Assembly: GCF_000177675.1 (NCBI RefSeq)
Contig: NZ_ADGX01000054.1
Coordinates: forward strand, 1 to 54,949
Direction of reading: 5' to 3'
Origin: Parafrankia sp. EUN1f
GTDB taxonomy: Bacteria > Actinomycetota > Actinomycetes > Frankiales > Frankiaceae
DNA length: 54,949 nucleotides
In this document: piece after piece, positions 44,124-52,276 of the stretch
Numbering within the stretch: position 1 is the first letter of the stretch
Layout of the letters: each line of letters begins with the position of its first letter
Translations under genes and position numbers: made by a program
The notes under the pieces: generated by a model
Databases searched by the model: none
Told to the model about the DNA's origin: nothing
The model's input: only the letters and a program-made list of their open reading frames with translations

Positions 44124-44951
44124 TCAGTCCAGGAAATCCATCAGCCGTTCGTTCAACTGCTTCGGCGTGGTGAGTGGCAGGGAGTGGTGGGTGGCTCCGG
44201 GGAGCAGCGCCACCTCGCCCCGCGAGAGCGTCCGGCGGGCTCTTTCGGCGACCTTGACGGCGTGGTGGGCGCGGCTGTGCTCCGCAAGCAGGACCAGTAC
44301 CGGCATGTGGAGGTCGGCGGCCCGCGGGCGGCCGCCGGTGACGAACTTGCGGCCGGGAACTGTGGTGGCCAGCGCGTAGAGACGCTGCCAGGTCTCGTCC
44401 GGGTGGACGTCCGCGGTCTCCCAGGACAGGAAGGCGCGGGCACGGGCCTCGCTCGGGCGGATCAGGGTGGGCAGTGCGCGCAGCAGGTAGCCAGGGCGGA
44501 ATCCGGCGAAGACCTGGGTCGGGTCGACGAGGGCGAGGCGGGCGACCCGCTGCGGGGCATGAAGTGCGTACCTGACGGCCAGCCAGGCGCCGTACGAGTG
44601 ACCGCACAGGTGCGTGCGGGCAAGCCCGAGCCCGTCCATCAGCGCATCCAGCCAGGATTCCAGATCGTCGGCGCTCTTCAACGCTGCCCCCCGGCGTTCG
44701 GTGCGGCCGGCGTCTCCCACCAGATCAACCGCATGGACCCGGTACTGCGTGCCGAGAGCCGGTGCGTTGGCGAACCAGACCAGGCCGGTGGCTGAGCCGC
44801 CGGGCAGCAGCACGAGCGGGCTGCCGTCCGCACGGCCGTACACATGAACCCGGGTGCGCCCGTACGGGGTACCGACGTCGCGCTCCTCGGTGGACTCGGG
44901 CCAGCGGGCGCGGAGCTCGTCGTAGACAAGATCGAAAGCGGACGGCGGCAC
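44124..44951 (-). CDS. Alpha/beta hydrolase
   Basis: A 275-residue alpha/beta hydrolase. The oxyanion region is SPLVLLPGGSATGLVWFAN, then the nucleophile elbow LCGHSYGAWLAVRYAL (Ser about 118), an acid in LLAEHSRAHHAVKVAE, and a C-terminal histidine in LPGATHHSLPL. A GTG start at 44951 has GAGGAA nearby. It is divergent from the MarR gene with an inverted repeat between, so it is probably the target of that regulator. The substrate is unknown. Confidence 0.85.
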   Translation of the reverse strand: MPPSAFDLVYDELRARWPESTEERDVGTPYGRTRVHVYGRADGSPLVLLPGGSATGLVWFANAPALGTQYRVHAVDLVGDAGRTERRGAALKSADDLESWLDALMDGLGLARTHLCGHSYGAWLAVRYALHAPQRVARLALVDPTQVFAGFRPGYLLRALPTLIRPSEARARAFLSWETADVHPDETWQRLYALATTVPGRKFVTGGRPRAADLHMPVLVLLAEHSRAHHAVKVAERARRTLSRGEVALLPGATHHSLPLTTPKQLNERLMDFLD

Positions 44952-44975
44952 GGAGATTCCTCTCGCTAGGCGATA

Positions 44976-44992
44976 ATCTCGTTCAGCGAGAT
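44976..44992. promoter_or_regulatory. MarR-type operator between the hydrolase and marR-like gene
   Basis: ATCTCG-N5-CGAGAT (44976-44992) is a perfect inverted repeat with a five-base spacer in the 66-base gap between divergent genes. The surrounding AT-rich bases (GATAATC, ATATTA) are likely promoter sequences in both directions. This is the normal position and form for a MarR autoregulatory site. Confidence 0.65.
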
Positions 44993-45017
44993 ATTAGAGA
45001 GGTCCGAGGGAGTGTGC

Positions 45018-45473
45018 ATGGACGATCAGAGCCCCGCGATGGGACTGGTTCACCTGCTGCGCGCGGTGACCGTGGAGTTCGACCTGCTGGGCGCCAGGTT
45101 CGCCGCGCGCCACGGGCTACATCCCACCGATGTGCGCGCGCTGATCCACCTGCTGGACGCGGCACGGGTCGGTACCCGTGCCACACCCGGGTGGCTTGGC
45201 GAGCAACTACGCCTGAACTCGGCCGGGACCACCGCCCTGGTGGATCGGCTGGAGCGGCTCGGACTGGTCCGCCGCAACAGGGACACAGCCGATCGGCGAC
45301 GGGTGCTGCTGGAGGTGGAGGAGAAGGCCACGGAACTCGGGTGGACCTTCTTCGGGCCGGTGATCGGCGAGGTGGTGGCAGCCGCGGACGGTTTCGAGGC
45401 GGGCGAGCTGGAGACGGTGCGTCGCTTTCTGACCTCGGTGTTGGAATCCGCCGGGCGGGCGCATTCAGCCTGA
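45018..45473 (+). CDS. MarR-family transcriptional regulator
   Basis: A 151-residue regulator. The wHTH is WLGEQLRLNSAGTTALVDRL, ERLGLVRRNRDTADRRRVLL, with the DxRxxR wing typical of MarR proteins (TADRRRV). N- and C-terminal helices for dimer formation flank it. GAGGGAG lies eight bases before the ATG at 45018. It is divergent from the alpha/beta hydrolase across the operator at 44976 and probably represses both. Confidence 0.88.
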   Translation: MDDQSPAMGLVHLLRAVTVEFDLLGARFAARHGLHPTDVRALIHLLDAARVGTRATPGWLGEQLRLNSAGTTALVDRLERLGLVRRNRDTADRRRVLLEVEEKATELGWTFFGPVIGEVVAAADGFEAGELETVRRFLTSVLESAGRAHSA

Positions 45474-45654
45474 GCAGGGTCGGGGACAGCAGTCATCGAG
45501 CGGAAGTGCGGTTCGATCGATCCCCGAGGCCGGTACAGCGCTACCTCTCATCCTGGCTGCTGGTCGAGGCCGGACCCGCCTCTGCCATTGGGGGGAGCGG
45601 CGTCTCGTTCTTTCGGAGGGTCTCCGACGCCTGGGCTGTCTCTAGGCTGGGTGT

Positions 45655-46797
45655 GTGTTCACCACCGGCCTGCGCTCGCTCTGGGACGAGCCCCGCGCCG
45701 CGGACACGCCCGAACGGGTGTGGCTCGACCGGGTGCTGGTCGGCGTGGTGATGGTGGCGGCGTTGCTCGAAGGAACCCTCCGAGAGGACGTCACCTGGCG
45801 GCCGGTCGTGACGATCGTGACGGTCGGACTTGCGCCGGTGCTGCTGTGGCGGCGTACTCACCCGTTGGTCTGCGTCGTGGTGGGCTTCGGCACCGGGATG
45901 GCGTTAGGACTGGCGAGCTGGCTGGGCGGGACCCCAGGCGTGGGCCTAAACACGATGATCTACATCCTGGTGCTCGTCTATTCGCTGGTCCGCTGGGGCT
46001 CAGGGCGTCAGATCGTGATTGGGCTGCTGGTGGTTGCGGTCGCCGCGGTGTTCAGCTTTGCGACCGACTACACCGGGCCAGCCGAGCTCTTCGGCGGGTT
46101 GGCGGTCCTGGCGGCGGCGGCAGCGGGCGGAGCGGCGTTCCGCTACCGCGCCGAGAGTCGGCGCCGGGCGCTCGACCAGGTCCGCAGCCAGGAGCGCGTC
46201 GGCCTCGCGCGCGAGCTGCACGACTCGGTCGCCCACCACGTCTCGGCGATCACTCTGCAAGCGCAGGCTGGCATGACGATGGCCGCGAAGCGACCTGAAG
46301 CGGCGCTCGAGGCGCTTGCGATCATCGAGGGGGAAGCGTCGCGGACGCTGGCGGAGATGCGAGCGATGGTCCGGGTGCTGCGTGACGGAGCGCCGGCGGA
46401 GTACGGTCCCCAGCCCGGCGTCGCCGACCTGGTGTTCCTCGCCCGCCGCGAACCGGACCCCGTCGTCGACGTGGAGTTGGCGGGTGATCTGGCCGGACTT
46501 CGGCCCCAGGTCGACGCCGCCGTGTACCGGATGGCGCAGGAGGCGCTGACCAACGCGCTGCGGCACGCCCGAAACGCCTCGCGTGTGGAGATCAGGGTCG
46601 TCGAGGGCGCAGGAAGGCTGCGGCTCCGCGTGACCGACGACGGCCAGATCGACCCGGCGCGGCCAGCGACCCACGGTTTCGGGCTGCTGGGGATGACCGA
46701 GCGCGTGCAGCTGCTCGGCGGCACGCTACGCGCTGGGCCGACGCCCGAGGGCGGGTGGGCGGTCGACGCCGAGCTGCCGATGGAGTTGCCCCTATGA
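45655..46797 (+). CDS. DesK/NarL-type sensor histidine kinase (third pair)
   Basis: A 380-residue membrane kinase. Residues about 24-165 hold four or five hydrophobic segments (VVTIVTVGLAPVLLWR, VVGFGTGMALGLASWLG). The HisKA_3 phosphoacceptor is ARELHDSVAHHVSAITLQAQ (His about 186), the N-box is QEALTNALRHARNASR, and the G-box is GFGLLGMTERVQLLGG. The start is a GTG at 45655. Its stop overlaps the regulator start (ATGA). About 180 bases upstream separate it from the MarR gene. Confidence 0.9.
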   Translation: MFTTGLRSLWDEPRAADTPERVWLDRVLVGVVMVAALLEGTLREDVTWRPVVTIVTVGLAPVLLWRRTHPLVCVVVGFGTGMALGLASWLGGTPGVGLNTMIYILVLVYSLVRWGSGRQIVIGLLVVAVAAVFSFATDYTGPAELFGGLAVLAAAAAGGAAFRYRAESRRRALDQVRSQERVGLARELHDSVAHHVSAITLQAQAGMTMAAKRPEAALEALAIIEGEASRTLAEMRAMVRVLRDGAPAEYGPQPGVADLVFLARREPDPVVDVELAGDLAGLRPQVDAAVYRMAQEALTNALRHARNASRVEIRVVEGAGRLRLRVTDDGQIDPARPATHGFGLLGMTERVQLLGGTLRAGPTPEGGWAVDAELPMELPL

Positions 46798-47450
46798 CGA
46801 CGCGCGTGCTGGTGGCAGACGACCAGGATCTGGTGCGCACCGGCCTGTCGATGATCCTTGACGCCCAGCCCGACATCGAGGTCGTCGGCCAAGCCGCCGA
46901 CGGCAAGGCCGCCGTCGAGCTGGCGCATCGGCTCCGCCCCGACGTGTGCCTGGTCGACATTCGGATGCCCGGGCTGGACGGCATCGAGGTGACCGAGCTC
47001 CTCGCAGGGCGGGGCGTAGCGGACCCCATCGCGGTGGTGGTGATCACGACGTTCGACCTGGACGAGTACGTCCACGGCGCGCTTCGGGCCGGAGCCCGAG
47101 GATTTCTCCTCAAGGATGCCGGGCCAGCGTTGCTGGTGCAGGCTGTCCATGCCGCCGCCGTCGGCGACGCCCTGATCGCGCCGAACATCACCCGCAGGCT
47201 GCTAGCGACCCTTGCCGCGGGGGCCTCATCGAAACGCCGTACCCAACCGATCGAGCCGCTCACCCAACGCGAGGAGGAGGTGCTGAAACTGGTCGCTGTC
47301 GGCCGCACGAACGCGGAGATCGCCGCCGAGCTGTTCATCAGCTTGACGACCGCCAAGACCCACGTCGCGAGCCTGCTGGCCAAGATCGGCGCCCGGAACA
47401 GGGTCGAGATCGCGATGTGGGCCTACGACACCGGCCGGGTGGGGCACTGA
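46794..47450 (+). CDS. NarL-family response regulator (third pair)
   Basis: A 218-residue regulator. The receiver is RVLVADDQDLVRTGLSMILD with the phosphoacceptor in VCLVDIRMPGLDG (about 54) and the lysine in FLLKDAGP. The LuxR-type HTH is LTQREEEVLKLVAVGRTNAE, IAAELFISLTTAKTHVASLL. It is coupled to the kinase by ATGA overlap. The gene for a four-TM protein follows 240 bases later. Confidence 0.9.
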   Translation: MTTRVLVADDQDLVRTGLSMILDAQPDIEVVGQAADGKAAVELAHRLRPDVCLVDIRMPGLDGIEVTELLAGRGVADPIAVVVITTFDLDEYVHGALRAGARGFLLKDAGPALLVQAVHAAAVGDALIAPNITRRLLATLAAGASSKRRTQPIEPLTQREEEVLKLVAVGRTNAEIAAELFISLTTAKTHVASLLAKIGARNRVEIAMWAYDTGRVGH

Positions 47451-47533
47451 ACCGAACCTGACGTACATGCACGACGACTGGTCCCGGCCGGGGCGACCGA
47501 GGCCCACAACGAGCGCAGTGCCTTCGTCACCTT

Positions 47534-47552
47534 CTGTCCAGTGTAGGGACAG
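47534..47552. promoter_or_regulatory. Inverted repeat upstream of the DUF6326-like gene
   Basis: CTGTCC-AGTGTAG-GGACAG (47534-47552) is a perfect 6-7-6 inverted repeat in the gap between the third response regulator and the four-TM protein gene. The form is typical of TetR-type sites, but no tetR gene is adjacent, so the binding protein is unknown. It lies about 140 bases before the ATG. Confidence 0.45.
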
Positions 47553-47690
47553 CGCGGCAGCGGCGGATCAGCCGAAAGCACGGGAGAGAGACCATCTCAT
47601 CGGCCAGGCGAACTCCGGCCTCCGGGCCGATGTGCCCGCCGCCGGGCTCAGCGATCGTGGACGTACCGATCCTCACCAACGACGGAGCCC

Positions 47691-48140
47691 ATGATGAGAA
47701 CGCGTCAACCCACCACCACACTGGAAGACCAGCCGATCCCGGTGAGAGCCAAGCTCGCCGCGGCGTGGACCAGCTTCATGTTCCTGTACGCCTACGTGGA
47801 CATTCTCAACTTCTTCACGCCCGGCGTCATCGAAGACGTCCTCGACGGCAAGGTCTTCGAGTTCGACCTCTCCCAGACCTTTTCGACCACGGCGCTGACC
47901 TTAGTGGCCATCCCGATCCTCATGGTCGTGCTGTCGATGACGCTGCCCGCCCGGGCGACCCGCATCACGAACCTCATCGTGGCCTCGCTCTACGTTCCCG
48001 TCACGGCATTCAACGCGGTGGGCGAGTCCTGGCTGTACTTCTACGGCCTTGGCATCGTACTGGAACTGATCCTGCTCGCCCTCATCGTGCGGTACGCCTG
48101 GACCTGGCCCCGCACCGTCGGCGACCAGCCCGGACCGTGA
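47691..48140 (+). CDS. Four-TM membrane protein (DUF6326-like)
   Basis: A 149-residue membrane protein. After a short N-terminus come four hydrophobic stretches: LAAAWTSFMFLYAYVDIL, LTLVAIPILMVVLSMTLP, ITNLIVASLYVPVTAFNAVG and YGLGIVLELILLALIVRYAW. FMFLYAYVDILNFFTPG is a distinctive first loop that matches my recollection of DUF6326 proteins. The ATG at 47691 (or 47694) follows GGAG. The function is unknown. Confidence 0.78.
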   Translation: MMRTRQPTTTLEDQPIPVRAKLAAAWTSFMFLYAYVDILNFFTPGVIEDVLDGKVFEFDLSQTFSTTALTLVAIPILMVVLSMTLPARATRITNLIVASLYVPVTAFNAVGESWLYFYGLGIVLELILLALIVRYAWTWPRTVGDQPGP

Positions 48141-48233
48141 AACCGTTCGCGCCCAGCAGCAAGCGTGAACCCAAGAACGGTCCCCGTCCTGTTCGAAGCC
48201 ATCTGCCTCGGCGCCGCGGTGTGGGCCTCTCGT

Positions 48234-48308
48234 GGCGGTGGCCAGGTAGCCGCGCCAGCGGGCCGGGACGAAGCTGGTCGGGGCGTCCTGCGGGACCTTG
48301 CGGGCGCC
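48234..48308 (-). pseudogene. Fragment of a Tn3-type transposase, opposite strand to the intact one
   Basis: The minus strand reads GARKVPQDAPTSFVPARWRG followed by YLATA, which resembles the C-terminal-domain entry block of a subset of Tn3-family transposases (KVPxDAPxxFVPxRW). It is not a copy of the intact transposase next to it, whose equivalent block reads DLVPSMWRRAVYAN. A stop codon lies 14 codons upstream, and no other part of the gene is visible. It looks like debris of an earlier insertion, but the match is short. Confidence 0.45.
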
Positions 48309-48431
48309 GGTGGTGTTCGGGGTCGAGGAAGAACCGTTCAGTCGTTGGCGCTAGCGAGGATCTAGGCCACGGTGTGGTCGGGTCCGCGATTCCCGTTCCC
48401 GCTGCGCGTCTGGCTGGTTACGTTCCGGGGT

Positions 48432-51400
48432 GTGCCGCTGGAGTTCCTGACTGATGCGCAGGTGGCCCGGTATGGCCGGTTTCAGGGGGTGCCGTCACGG
48501 GCGGAGTTGGAGCGGTTCTTCTTCCTGGATGACGTCGATCGGGGTCTGATCGCGGACCGGCGGGGTGATCACAACCGGTTGGGGTTTGTGGTGCAGGCGA
48601 CGACGGTGCGGTTCCTGGGGCTGTTCCTGGAGGATCCGCTGGATGTGCCGTGGCCGGTGGTGGAGTACCTCGGGCAGCAGTTGGGGATCGGAGACGTGTC
48701 GTGCGTGAAGCGGTACACCGAGCGGTCGAAGACGGCCTACGAGCATGCCTGGGAGATCCGCGACGCCTACGGGTTCCGCCCGTTCGAGGACGAGCGGGCC
48801 GCGGCTGAGTTCCGCCGGTTCCTGGATGGCCGGGCGTGGACGCACGCGGAGGGACCGGGCGCGCTGTTCGACGAGGGTGTCGGCTGGCTGCGCCGGGCGC
48901 GGGTGCTGCTGCCGGGGGTCACGGTGCTGACCCGGCTGGTCAACACGGTCCGCGAGGCGGCGGCGGGCAGGATGCATGCCACGCTTGCTGAGGCGGCCGC
49001 GGCGGCTGATCCGATGCTGCCGGGCGTGCTGGTTGGTGCGTTGGCGGTGCCGCCGGGTGGGCGGGTGTCGCGGTTGGAGGAGTGGCGCCGGGCGCCGACG
49101 CGGGTGTCGGGGTCTGCGCTGGTGAAGGCGTTGGACCGGGCGGCTGATCTGGCCGGGCTCGGGGTGCGGCGGGTGGACTGCTCGGTGGTGCCGGCGAACC
49201 GGCTGGCCTCGCTGGCCCGGTATGGGCTGGCGAGTAAGGCGCCGAGTCTGGCGGAGCTGGCCGAGCCTCGGCGGACCGCGACGCTGCTGGCGGTGGCGCG
49301 GCATCTGGACGCGGTCGCGGTCGACGACGCACTCGATCTGTTCGCGTTGCTGATGGCCACGAAGTTGATCAACCCGTCGCGGCAGGCGTCGAACGCCGAA
49401 CGGCTGGGCTGGCTGCCCCGCCTGGAGCGGGCATCGCGGGTGCTGGCGCTGGCCGGCCGCGCCCTGGTGGACGTTCTCGACGCGGCGGCGGCTCACGGCC
49501 GGGGTGTGGATGTGGCGGCGGCCTGGGCGGCGGTGGAGGCGGTGGCGCCGCGGGAGCGGGTCGCCGGCGCGATCGCCGTTGTCGAGGAGCTCGTGCCGGA
49601 CGATGACGGCTCGGCGGAGGTGGCGATGCGGGTGGCGCTCGCCGAGCGGTACCGCACGGTCCGCTCGTTCCTGCCGCTGCTGGGCGAGTCGTCGCTGGCT
49701 GCCGCTGCGGCTGGCCAGCCGGTGCTGGAGGCGGTGCGCGCGTTGCCGGGCCTCGCGGCCCGGCGGGTCAAGGCCAAGCCGCTGACACCGGAGGAGATCG
49801 ATGGCGATCTGGTGCCGTCGATGTGGCGACGTGCGGTCTACGCCAACCCGGACCTGCCCGACGGGGCGGTCGACCGCGACGCCTACGTGATCTGCGTGCT
49901 GGAGCAGTTGCATCGGGCGCTGCGGGTCCGCGACGTCTACGCCGTGCCGTCCCACCGGTGGGGCGATCCGCGGGCCCGGTTGTTGGCCGGGTCGGCGTGG
50001 ACGGCGGTGCGTGGGGACATCCTCGACGGGCTGGGCTTGTCCGGCCCGGCCGAGACCCATCTGCGCGGCCAGGTCGACGCGCTCGACGCGGCGTGGCGGC
50101 AGATGGCTGCCCGCCTCGCCGAGGCCGGGGAGACGGCGTCGGTGCGGGTCGTACCGGACGGCGACAGCCGGATGCGGCTCGCGGTCGAACGCCTCGAAGC
50201 GCTGGAGATTCCCCCGAGCCTGGAAGTACTGCGTGCGCGGACGGCGGCGATGCTGCCCCGCGTCGATCTGCCCGAGCTGCTGCTGGAAGTCCACTCCTGG
50301 ACCGGGTTCCTCGACGCCTACGTCCATGTCTCCGGCGCGGTCGCGCGGATACGGGACCTCCCACTCTCCGTCGCGGCGCTGCTGGTCGCCGAGGCCTGCA
50401 ACGTCGGGCTGACCCCGGTGACGAACCCGAACGACGAGGCGCTCACCCGCGGGCGGCTCTCGCACGTGGACCAGAACTACCTGCGGGCCGAGACCCACAC
50501 AGCGGCGAACGCCGCCCTCATCGACGCGCAGAGCCGGATCCCGATCGCCGCAGTGTGGGGTGGCGGCCTGCTCGCCTCCGTCGACGGGCTGCGGTTCGTC
50601 GTCCCGGTCCGCACCCTCAACGCCGGGCCGTCACCGAAGTACTTCGGCTACAAGCGGGGCCTGACCTGGCTGAACGCGGTCAACGACCAGGTCGCCGGGA
50701 TCGGTGCGAAGGTGGTACCCGGTACGCCCCGCGACAGCCTGCACATCCTCGACGTGCTGCTCAACCTCGACGCCGGCCCGAAACCCGAGGTCGTCGCGAC
50801 CGACGAGGCGTCCTACTCCGACCTGGTCTTCGGCGTGTTCCGGCTGCTGGGCTACCGGTTCTCCCCCCGGATCGCCGACATCGGCGACACCCGCTACTGG
50901 CGGGCCACCTGGCCCGGCGACCCCGCCGGCGACTACGGGCCGCTGAACGCGATCGCCCGCAACAAGGTCAACCTGCGCCGGATCCTCGACCACTGGCCCG
51001 ACCTGCTGCGCGTCGCCGGCTCCCTGGTCACCGGGCAGGTCCGCGCCTACGACGTGCTGCGGATGCTCGGCCGCGACGGCCACCCCACCCCGCTGGGGCA
51101 GGCCTTCGCCGAGTACGGCCGGATCGCCAAGACCCTGCACCTGCTCGCGATGGTCGACCCGCTCGACGACACCCACCGCCGGGCGGTGAACACCCAGACC
51201 ACCGTGCAGGAATCCCGCCACAAACTCGCCCGCACAATCTTCCACGGCCGCCGCGGACAGATCTACCAGGCCTACCGCGAAGGACAGGAGGACCAGCTCG
51301 GCGCGCTCGGCCTGGTCCTCAACGCGGTCGTGCTGTGGAACACCCGCTACCTCGACGCCGCCGTCACCGCCCTACGTGCCGCCGGCCATGTCGTGTCCGA

Positions 51401-51527
51401 GGACGACGTCGCCCGGCTCTCCCCGCTCGGGCACGCCCACCTCAACTGCCTGGGCCGCTATGCCTTCACCGTTCCGACCGGACCGGGACTGCGTCCCCTG
51501 CGTGACCCTGCCTGGTCGGACGAGTAG
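48432..51527 (+). CDS. tnpA: Tn3-family transposase
   Basis: A 1031-residue transposase, full length for the family. The N-terminus is VPLEFLTDAQVARYGRFQGV, PSRAELERFFFLDDVDRGLI, then GDHNRLGFVVQATTVRFLG. The catalytic triad is visible: first Asp in GGLLASVDGLRFVVP, second Asp in VVATDEASYSDLVFGVFRLL, and Glu in AEYGRIAKTLHLLAMVDP. I chose the GTG at 48432, where the family consensus begins; the frame is open to 48372. No resolvase gene is in the window, and I could not find convincing terminal repeats. Codon third positions shift from G-ending to C-ending about half-way through. Confidence 0.92.
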   Translation: MPLEFLTDAQVARYGRFQGVPSRAELERFFFLDDVDRGLIADRRGDHNRLGFVVQATTVRFLGLFLEDPLDVPWPVVEYLGQQLGIGDVSCVKRYTERSKTAYEHAWEIRDAYGFRPFEDERAAAEFRRFLDGRAWTHAEGPGALFDEGVGWLRRARVLLPGVTVLTRLVNTVREAAAGRMHATLAEAAAAADPMLPGVLVGALAVPPGGRVSRLEEWRRAPTRVSGSALVKALDRAADLAGLGVRRVDCSVVPANRLASLARYGLASKAPSLAELAEPRRTATLLAVARHLDAVAVDDALDLFALLMATKLINPSRQASNAERLGWLPRLERASRVLALAGRALVDVLDAAAAHGRGVDVAAAWAAVEAVAPRERVAGAIAVVEELVPDDDGSAEVAMRVALAERYRTVRSFLPLLGESSLAAAAAGQPVLEAVRALPGLAARRVKAKPLTPEEIDGDLVPSMWRRAVYANPDLPDGAVDRDAYVICVLEQLHRALRVRDVYAVPSHRWGDPRARLLAGSAWTAVRGDILDGLGLSGPAETHLRGQVDALDAAWRQMAARLAEAGETASVRVVPDGDSRMRLAVERLEALEIPPSLEVLRARTAAMLPRVDLPELLLEVHSWTGFLDAYVHVSGAVARIRDLPLSVAALLVAEACNVGLTPVTNPNDEALTRGRLSHVDQNYLRAETHTAANAALIDAQSRIPIAAVWGGGLLASVDGLRFVVPVRTLNAGPSPKYFGYKRGLTWLNAVNDQVAGIGAKVVPGTPRDSLHILDVLLNLDAGPKPEVVATDEASYSDLVFGVFRLLGYRFSPRIADIGDTRYWRATWPGDPAGDYGPLNAIARNKVNLRRILDHWPDLLRVAGSLVTGQVRAYDVLRMLGRDGHPTPLGQAFAEYGRIAKTLHLLAMVDPLDDTHRRAVNTQTTVQESRHKLARTIFHGRRGQIYQAYREGQEDQLGALGLVLNAVVLWNTRYLDAAVTALRAAGHVVSEDDVARLSPLGHAHLNCLGRYAFTVPTGPGLRPLRDPAWSDE

Positions 51528-51583
51528 TCGAGCGGCGTGGTCGCCGCGCACCGTGGCGAACTGTCTGGCCACGTGGTGTGTGG

Positions 51584-51618
51584 GAGGGAGCCCCAAGCGG
51601 CTAACAAGGGGCTCCCTC
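51584..51618 (+). terminator. Strong hairpin downstream of tnpA
   Basis: GAGGGAGCCCC (51584-51594) and its complement GGGGCTCCCTC (51608-51618) form a perfect 11-bp stem with a 13-base loop, 57 bases after the tnpA stop. No T-run follows, so it would be a GC-only terminator or an mRNA-stabilising hairpin. It could also be a DNA site of the transposon. Confidence 0.55.
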
Positions 51619-52045
51619 GGCCGAGCCGCCCGTCCGGACCAATCAGACGTCGTCTCGGGCAGGTCGCCGTGTAGGTACGTGACGCTGCAGGGATAGCTCA
51701 CCTGCCGCTGCGGGGATCCGGCTAGAGGGCCGGACTGATCCGGATGTCGGCATGGGGTTCGGCCCCTGCCACCTGCGGTTTCGAAGCTCAGGCTAATTGT
51801 TGGGCAACAACCCTTCGAACGTCCGCGAGTTGTTAGATGCCGGTCCGGCAGCAAGATCCATGGAGCGCTTTCGTTTGCTTATGAGCATTTCTAACAACCA
51901 ACCGGTGACAGGATCAGCCGCCCGCGCCACGATGTGGCGACGCCATGTGTCGATACCGGCTGGCTACCGGCATCAGCTCGGCGCCTGGCAACGCCCTACT
52001 CAAGTCCCGTCCGGACCAGATGTTGTGTCGAAAGGTCGTGTTTCT
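51619..52045. other. Gene-free gap before the STAND locus
   Basis: I see no supported gene in these 427 bases. The interval contains a perfect 14-base palindrome TTGTTG-GG-CAACAA (51797-51810) and, around 51850-51900, the most AT-rich stretch near here (CGTTTGCTTATGAGCATTTC), which is a plausible promoter region for the two genes that follow. Confidence 0.5.
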
Positions 52046-52267
52046 GTGCGTGGATATGTCCGAAATGGGTCAGGTGGCGGTCCGGGGATCGTCGTCCAGC
52101 TTGTCGCCCTGGTGATCATTATTGTCATCGTTGGTGTTCTCGTGCGGCAGGGTTACGACGCTGCGGCGGCGCTCTCCCTGGTCGGCGCCACAGCGGCTCT
52201 CTCGCTGGAGATCGTGCGGCGGATGTTCGATCTCAGCTCCGGTGACGCCGACCAGTCGACTGCCTAG
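52046..52267 (+). CDS. Small membrane protein, probable partner of the STAND gene
   Basis: A 73-residue protein with a GTG start at 52046, ten bases after AAAGG. The N-terminal ten residues are Gly/Arg-rich (VRGYVRNGSGGG), followed by a hydrophobic helix (IVVQLVALVIIIVIVGVLV), a short polar turn and a second apolar stretch (AAAALSLVGATAALSLEIV), then an acidic tail. It ends nine bases before the STAND-WD40 start, so the two are almost certainly cotranscribed. No family was recognised. Confidence 0.6.
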   Translation: MRGYVRNGSGGGPGIVVQLVALVIIIVIVGVLVRQGYDAAAALSLVGATAALSLEIVRRMFDLSSGDADQSTA

Positions 52268-52276
52268 ACCAGGGCT

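Noticed and set aside
48165-48365. Plus-strand ORF of 66 codons between the four-TM gene and tnpA
   Set aside because: It has no domain and no upstream site. The minus strand of the same stretch has a better match to a transposase fragment.
48366-51557. Inverted GCCACGGTG / CACCGTGGC (48366-48374 and 51549-51557) as Tn3 terminal repeats
   Set aside because: Only nine bases match and similarity stops on both sides. Tn3 ends are normally about 38 bases and begin with GGGG, so I do not call them.
51372-51854. Minus-strand ORF across the end of tnpA and the following gap
   Set aside because: It is antisense to the transposase end and has no family motif or start site.
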